Shown here: piece after piece, positions 57,787 to 64,000 of the stretch | Position numbering within the stretch: the first letter of the stretch is position 1 | Layout of the letters: every line of letters starts with the position of its first letter | Assembly: GCA_015039315.1 (NCBI GenBank) | Contig: WIDE01000040.1 | Coordinates: forward strand, 73,108-137,107 | Direction: 5' to 3' | DNA: 64,000 bases | Origin: Clavulina sp. PMI_390 | Lineage: Eukaryota > Basidiomycota > Agaricomycetes > Cantharellales > Hydnaceae | Notes under the pieces: generated by a model | The model's input: the letters and a program-made list of their open reading frames with translations, nothing else | Databases searched by the model: none | What the model was told of the DNA's origin: nothing | Made by a program: the position numbers and the translations under genes

Positions 57787-60700
57787 CTAGCTTCCACGCC
57801 GGGAAGTACCGGCACCACTGGTGGCCCCCACTGACGTGCGCGAAACGGTCGGCGTTAGCGACTTTGAGCCAACAGAATCACTGCCATTGTTGATCGCGTT
57901 CGGAGGTGTAGCGCGCCTGCCCGCGCTAATCCACGTTGGTGACAAGAATTGTGAATTCGTCGAGGTATTATTTGGCGAAGGAGTTTGACGATATTGGCGG
58001 TGATTTTGATGATTATGGGAACGAGAGTTGGATGGCGAGGGTGTTCTAGAGTTCGCAGTGCTCCGTGGTGGAGAGGGGGAAGGGGTCTGTTGAGAATGTG
58101 GCGATTGGGAGCTTCTTCGCCTTCTTCTTGAGAGAGCCATGAGAGATTTTCGGAATAGTGAGCGTTCACGGGCAGCGGGTGGAGTGTTCGTGATCCCCTT
58201 CCCAATATAGGAATAAGTGTAAGGGAATTCATCCTCGTTCTCGTCCTCGTCCTCGTCAGCAGCCGCGCGCGCCCCAAAGTCATCCAAACTGACAGAGAAG
58301 TGGTCGTTTGTTTGCATATCCAGGCTCACTCGGACGCCATCAGTATAAATCGTCGGGGCAGCGGAAGGAGAGGGGTCTCGGTCGAGGGGTTTGGCGGGAA
58401 TCGCGCCAAGGTTAGCTTTTGCAGGCACCCTAGGGTGAGTCTCAACACTGCTAAAGTCAGTATGCGCCGCGGAGTTGGTGTCGTCCCTCTCCCACCCGCT
58501 CTCTGCGTACTCATCTTCCCCTTCTCCGTCCAGGTCAGAGTCATCCCTGTCATATCCCTGAGGATTTTCGTGTTGCGCGATAGCTTCATCAGCCAGATCA
58601 AAGACTGTACGCTTTCGCTTTGCCATGGCGCTCTTCGTAGTGGGGCTCGGTGTAGCACCACCTCCCATTGTAGCGCTTCTCCTCGGCGTATTTACAAGCA
58701 CGGAGGAAGACATGGAGACAACGCCAACGGGGGAGGAGGAAAGCAGGTCGGGATGTTGTTGAGTGCCAAGCATCGGATCGTGGCCAGGGAGGGATCGAGT
58801 GCGCCTATGCTGCGAAGGCGAAGAAAGAGAGCGTCGCATGGCTTCCGAGGCGGCCCCGTTGCTGGGTGCAGCACCTATCATGAGTTGTCCTTGACTCTCC
58901 TCTGACATCCTCCCAAGCACGGAACCCTCAACGCTCGCACTCGCTCCTATACTTGTGCCTACACCTGCATTTGCACTGGCACCGTTGTTCCCACTAACGA
59001 ACCCATAGGCAGCGTACACGCTTTTCACCACACGTCTTTTCCTTGGCGTTAGATCCCGGTCCCGATCGCTAGCGTGGTCGCTCGAATTTGTCGTCAGCGC
59101 CGATGTTGTGCGTTTTCTCGAACTCGCGCTTGAGGAAGCTGCGGCTGGAGCAGGGACGGCAAACAGCTCGCCATTGATTTGCGCCTGGGCACGAGTGCTG
59201 AGTATCGCATCTGACATGACGTCTCTGATGCCGCGATCGACGACCAAACGCATCGCGGGTGTACTCCGTGCCTGCGCCGTTCGGCGAGGAATAGGGATTG
59301 AAGAAGGACCGCTGCTAGGGGAAGTGGTGCTGGTGGAGGGTTGATGAGATGACGAAGAAGGGCCGGCACCTTCTGACGATGCAGATGGCCCAAACAGCGA
59401 TGCGAGTGAGGCCGTAGAAAGCCGCTTGATCGTTGAAGGGTGGCGGGTGATCGTAGGTACGGGCGCTGATGACGATGTTGATGCATTGGTAGAGTGGGCC
59501 TTGACTGGCGAATCGACGCCTGCAGAGACCGGAGCACCTGTGATTGGAACAGGAGGAATATAGCCACTTGAGGTACGCGAAACGCTCGTACTGGTGGTAG
59601 GCGCAACGATCGATGCAGAGGAAGGCACTGGTGTCACGGCTACACTCGTATTTGACGAACTGCCGCCACCAAAGAACGATTGCCTCTTCTTTGGCGTAAG
59701 AGACCCAATCACACCTGATGTTGTGTTGCTTGACTCTTCAAGGATATCCAAACTCGATTTAGGCATCTCGATAGGAGATGACGGTTTGGAGGAGGAAGCA
59801 GACGATGGGGATGTCGAGGGAGGCTCCGTTTTCCTTGGTTGATCTTGCGAGGCGATCATCAGGGCTTTCATCCACATCAAGCGTTCGTCTTGGCACGAGG
59901 CAGTCAGCTCAAACTCGTGGGTGCGATGGCGGAGCTTGAATGAATTGGGGGGAGCAACTGATAATGAGGATCAATGTCAGCACGCTGTGCAAAACTTGTC
60001 AGAAGCGAGAGGGGTCTACTTACAATCGTCATCACACCCAAGAACCACACATCCTCGCGCCCCAAACCAATGCCATAGAATATACCGCCCGTTCTTCCGT
60101 ACTTTGACAAGCAAGATATACTCTTTATACAAGAAGACCGCGACGAATTTCACTTTGCCCGAAGACGAGACAGAAGAACCACCACTCGTGCTGAATGGAT
60201 CTACGACAGTCGCATAAGATGCTTCCAGGGAAGAAGCGAGTGTGCACGGGCCAAGTGACTTGAGGAACGTCTGCGAGATGATCTACCCAGCCGCGCAAGG
60301 GATTGTATAAAAGATGTGTCATGATATGCTATGAGAAGATGAAATGATTGTACGTACCGGATGCCCGTCTAAGCGTTCTGCGACGAGCGCACTTTTCGCT
60401 AGCACCTCGCGCTGCTCCTGCGCTGCGTCCACAGCAAGCGCAACTCTTCTCGTCGCAGCAATCGCATCTTCTAATCCTTCCCCAGCATCTCTCACTCTCA
60501 CACTCAACTCCACCCTTTGCTTCTCTTCTCCTTCTTGACCACTCTCATTGACAGCGGCGGAGACCAGTGACGCCGGCATGGATTCTGGAAGGCGAAGTTG
60601 CGCGAGTAAAAGTGGATACCGACAGACTCTCTGAATAGGCTTGATGAGTAGATCGCGGAATGCGAGCGGTTTTGATGGGGGAGGTGGAACATGGAATGAC

Positions 60701-63218
60701 GACGAGGCGTTCGAGCTGGTATTGACAGGAGAGACGGAGTGGATGTTGGTAGTGTTGATAGGGGATGGTGTGTTAGGTGCCGAGAGGGATGTACGGGGTG
60801 TTGATGATGTGAGTACAGTGGTGGGTATCATCATGGATGGTGGTATAGGGGGAACAGGTGGGATACTGCTATCATTTGTGTTGGTGGTGGTGGCATTGGG
60901 ATATAGTTGCGAGGATGAAGGGGATGGAGTGGCGGGTGCAGAAGGGGGCAAGGAGGATACGTCTGATATTGCAGTTGTTGACGGAGTAGGTGAGGATTTC
61001 GAGGACGTCATAGCGAGCGCTACTGGAAGGTATGATGGTAGGTCTGTCGTAGATGCTGATGGGCTAGGCGACTGCTTGGTGCTACTTGTTCGCGAGGGGG
61101 ACTTTCTCAATGATCGACGAAGCGACTTGAAGCTCGAGCGAGGCGTCAGCGAAAAATTTGACGTCCATCCACCGCCTCCACCTGATCCCGATGCGGTGGC
61201 CGTTGTCGATTCGTCGACACCATTGACATTGATGGTTGCTGCAGCATTGGGGAGGAGGCCACCGAATTCCGTCGTGCTAGTATTCGCAGGCTCAGAATCT
61301 CTGGGTAAGGTTATAGAGACCCTCTTTCGGGACTGAGTCTTCTTCAATGGAGGCGCAGTTTGCTGAGAGGTTGAGGCTCCAGATATAACGGGATCCGCAG
61401 CAGAGGATGATGGAACAGAAGTCTTCTCGCTAGGTGCCATAGGACTGTTCGCTGCAGCCGTCCCACTAGCAGCAGCCTGCTGCTCAAATGCCGCATACTC
61501 GGTCGAGTTCTGGATCGGGCGCAAAACATCCAGAACATCGCCATGCGCAGAACAGTACGTATCATACGCGGTCCCATGCTCATCCTACAGAATACATTTT
61601 TGCATGCGGGGAAAAAGAGAGCGTGAGACGAATGATGCACCCAGACGGAGGGAAGTAATACAATTATCGGGGATTGGTTTGAGGGGGAAAAGCTTCGAAA
61701 TACGTACAAAGTCACGAAACACGCCGGCTGCGCATGCCAGCAGCTCAACAACGTCCCGCTCGTTCGGAGAGCTGCTCTCGCCGGTACCGCTCTGGATCGC
61801 GCCTTGCACGGAGGGATGCAGGTCTTGAAGGGCGCGCGCGAGTGGGTTATGGGTGTCGAGAAGTTGGGAGATGTTTAGTCGGTTCATGATGGGTTGTTCT
61901 TTTTGTTGTTGGTTTGATCCTTGAGCGCTGTTAGATGCCAGCAGAGCAAGGGAGAGCGCGCGATCCGAGGTGAATGACTGGGCGTATCTCTGAGTCCAGT
62001 CAAGTGTTGTGGATAGGTACAGTCAATATCGACATGTCAAGAAGTTGAAATTGGGAACCACGCACCGCCAGCAGTTTAAGGTCCGCAACGTATGACTGCT
62101 CGCTCTCAATCAGCTCGAGCAACGCGTGCATCGTTCGCTGTACCGCGCGACTCAGCGTCGTGCCCCTTGCCCTGCCCCCACCACCACTACCACCACCAAC
62201 ACCGCTCATTGACGCGTGTCCGTTCGTACTAGGGATACCACCGTGCGTGAACGCAGAAGCATGAGATACGGAGATGGAGTCGACCGGGCTAGAAACGATG
62301 GCGCCATCATCAATCACGGCGTTGGAGAGTGGTGGCTCACTCGGTGGCGGCGCCAGTGGTGGAGCGTGCACGTCGATAGCGATGAAGGGCGGTTGGATCG
62401 GTCGAGAGTGGAGTAGACGTGGTGGGTGATGAGATTCAGAGTTGGGCGGTGGACCCTGTATAAGAAAAAGAAAGAGAGCAACAATTCCGGAGAATGAAAA
62501 CGGGTAGCTCATACTATAGATCGGCCGCCGGATCGACCATGGTAAGAAGGACACTTACGAGTATGTCTAGGGAAAGTGGAGGCTCTAGTGTGGGGTGTTT
62601 TAGCCTAATAATAGGGTTGGTGCTGGTATTATTATTACTATTGGTGGTAGTAGTTGGTAGAGGCGGTGGAGGTTCCCGTGAGCGTGAAGAAAGAAACGAG
62701 CTGGGGAGAGATGCGCGACGCGGACGTCTTTTCGTGGGAGGAGATAGATGATGGGTTGGATGATTCGTTGATGCCGCACGTAGGGCTGCTTTCTTCGCAG
62801 AATTGGACGAAGAAGGCCTTGCAACTAGGCCGATGTGGGAGTGAGTTTCCACTGGCGTTGTATTACGGGCAATCTCGGGGGATTCGGGCGCTTGAGGAAA
62901 TGAGGTAGGTGCAAAAGCATCTGCTCGCTTTAGGTTGGGCCGCGACACTTTGGGAGTGAGCGTGTGGTGCGAGAAAACATCACTGGCTTTTGGAGTGTCT
63001 ATTGAAGTTCGTTTCACGCCTGAAACGTGCGATATTGGTTCAGACGAAGGGCCGGGCGCGTCTCTATCATCGAGTGCAAGTGGTCTAAAGTAGTCCTTGG
63101 GTGGTGGTGTGGGTGGCAGGGACGGCAATGCAGGTGACACGAGGGGCGGCTCTGCACGTCCAACCGACAACGACGAAGACGACTCTGGCGCATGGCTGGG
63201 CCGAGCGTGTTTCAGCAT
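57787..63218 (-). CDS. second RhoGEF (DH-PH), DH domain split by a long low-complexity insert
   Basis: Rho-family exchange factor. Start taken at 63218 (MLKHARPSHAPESSSSLSVG), though exons further right are possible. The N-terminal 230 residues are Pro/Ser-rich. The DH domain begins RAVQRTMHALLELIESEQSY and VADLKLLA (near 62100). LNISQLLDTHNPLARALQDL and DVVELLACAAGVFRDF follow. YAAFEQQ leads into about 265 Ser/Thr/Pro-rich residues before the domain resumes with LAFRDLLIKPIQRVCRYPLL (CR3). The PH domain has KVKFVAVFLYKEYILLVKVR, then PNSFKLRHRTHEFELTASCQ and DERLMWMKALMIAS with the invariant helix Trp. The last 680 residues are Ser/Thr/Pro-rich, with one RDLTPRKRRVVKSVYAAYGF segment and an Arg-Ser tail, ending SRRGS at the TAG at 57787. 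Cellular role not predictable beyond Rho activation. Confidence 0.8.
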
Positions 63219-64000
63219 CGTCTTGGTTGTCGATTCCTATCGTACCATCGAGTTGGAATCCAGGCACAAAGACGCGTCTCTCTCGCTCGAGTGAGATGTT
63301 TCTCGAGGCGAAACTTGTTTCGAGGACGGGGTCAACACCGGCAAATAAAACGAGCTTGCTTCTATGGATCTTCCCCCTCCTAATAAGGGAATTGAGAACT
63401 TGAATGAAGAACAGTACATGATTGTGTTGAAAGGGATCAATATGGCTAAGGAACGGTAGCTCTACTTCGAATCGTTGCTGTGAGAGCCCTATAGATATCT
63501 GGCACAAAGGACTTCCATCAATTGGGGGAGGAGTGAATGGCCATGGGCGATCATGCCGTTCCACACTCAAGTCAATGTCTTTTTCTTAGATGACCGGATC
63601 CTCCCAATTGCATCGCAAAGCTAAAGCACGTAGGGGGGCCAGGTTCAGCAGGATCAGCGTGGGCGAGATATTCAGGTAGGAGACGTCTAGGCAGAAGTGA
63701 GGTCTGTCACCAGTAATGACACCCACCAACGGTCATCCCCCCACCATTGAGTGAGTTGATGGGGTAACCTTTTAACATGGGGGATGCAGTGCAGACCCGC
63801 TTGATGAGAAAGGCCCAGGTATAAGTATGTGAACGGGAACACACCTCGAACATGACCATAACTTCAATCAGGGGCCCGCCGTGTCCGTGCATGCCACGAT
63901 AAGCATATTTACTTACGTCTTCTTGTCGTCTCGCTGGATGGTACAACTCTAATTTACCTGGATGACGTAGGTGCAGGAGGAATGACGCCGCGGTCGAATG
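63219..64000. other. right-edge region with possible 5' exons on the minus strand
   Basis: The minus-strand frame continuing to about 63570 contains protein-like stretches (RFEVELPFLSHIDPFQHNHV, NISLERERRVFVPGFQLD). A further stretch at 63707-63946 (RRQEDVSKYAYRGMHGHGGP) is followed by a GTAAGT-like donor. They may be upstream exons of the second RhoGEF or of a different gene entering from the right. I cannot join them with confidence. Confidence 0.3.

Noticed and set aside
58300..58905. 201-codon plus-strand frame opposite the second RhoGEF
   Set aside because: Antisense of a Ser/Pro-rich coding region; no domain or splice context.
60641..61336. 231-codon plus-strand Val/Gly/Asp-rich frame opposite the DH insert
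   Set aside because: Composition is the reverse complement of Ser/Thr/Pro codons, typical of a shadow frame.
1..64000. CRISPR arrays, prophage or bacterial operons
   Set aside because: Spliced eukaryotic genes throughout; no regularly spaced repeats seen.

Overview
The window is nuclear DNA from a filamentous basidiomycete, most likely an Agaricomycete (mushroom-forming fungus). Coding regions are cut by many short GT-AG introns of about 50-70 bases. Gene pairs are close and often divergent. The families present are ones this group carries or expands: a GH55 glucanase with a CBM5/12-type tail, F-box paralogues in tandem, a divergent TKL-like kinase, an RRM-bearing cyclophilin, and Ser/Pro-rich RhoGEFs. 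No rRNA, tRNA, CRISPR, viral or prokaryotic feature was found. The species cannot be named from the sequence.

Left part (1-14.7 kb): a partial EF-hand protein runs off the left edge. It is followed by three tandem short-chain dehydrogenase/reductase (SDR) genes on the minus strand. The middle SDR is broken by a run of ten Ns that almost certainly hides the centre of the gene. After a 1.7 kb gene-free stretch comes a secreted GH55 exo-beta-1,3-glucanase with a C-terminal carbohydrate-binding module.

Middle part (15-37 kb): two unrelated tandem F-box arrays flank a block of housekeeping genes. Array I has three genes that look intact. Between its second and third members lies a decayed copy of the 3' half of FES1, whose intact version sits just beyond the third member, so the F-box/FES1 unit was duplicated. 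The housekeeping block is FES1, a SET5/SMYD-like methyltransferase, a low-complexity protein, RRP7, and a Nudix CoA-diphosphatase-like enzyme ending in a peroxisomal SRL tail. Array II has two apparently intact genes around a middle copy with a large in-frame deletion and a Trp-to-stop change.

Right part (37-64 kb): a PPIL4/Cyp6-like cyclophilin-RRM protein, a small secreted protein, and a roughly 3 kb gene-poor stretch holding a possible tiny membrane-protein gene. Then come a USP-type deubiquitinase, an Ash2/Bre2-like SPRY protein of COMPASS, a RhoGEF, a probable pseudokinase, a candidate MITE, and a second RhoGEF whose DH domain is split by a long low-complexity insert.

Functionally this is a mix of ubiquitin-related genes (F-box adaptors, USP), chromatin (SET5, Ash2), ribosome and RNA maturation (RRP7, Cyp6), Rho signalling (two RhoGEFs), and secreted or redox enzymes. 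I see no single coherent pathway cluster. The strongest unusual signals are the three tandem triplications, the FES1 relict, the pseudokinase, the split DH domain, and the small ORF behind an ATG-free leader.
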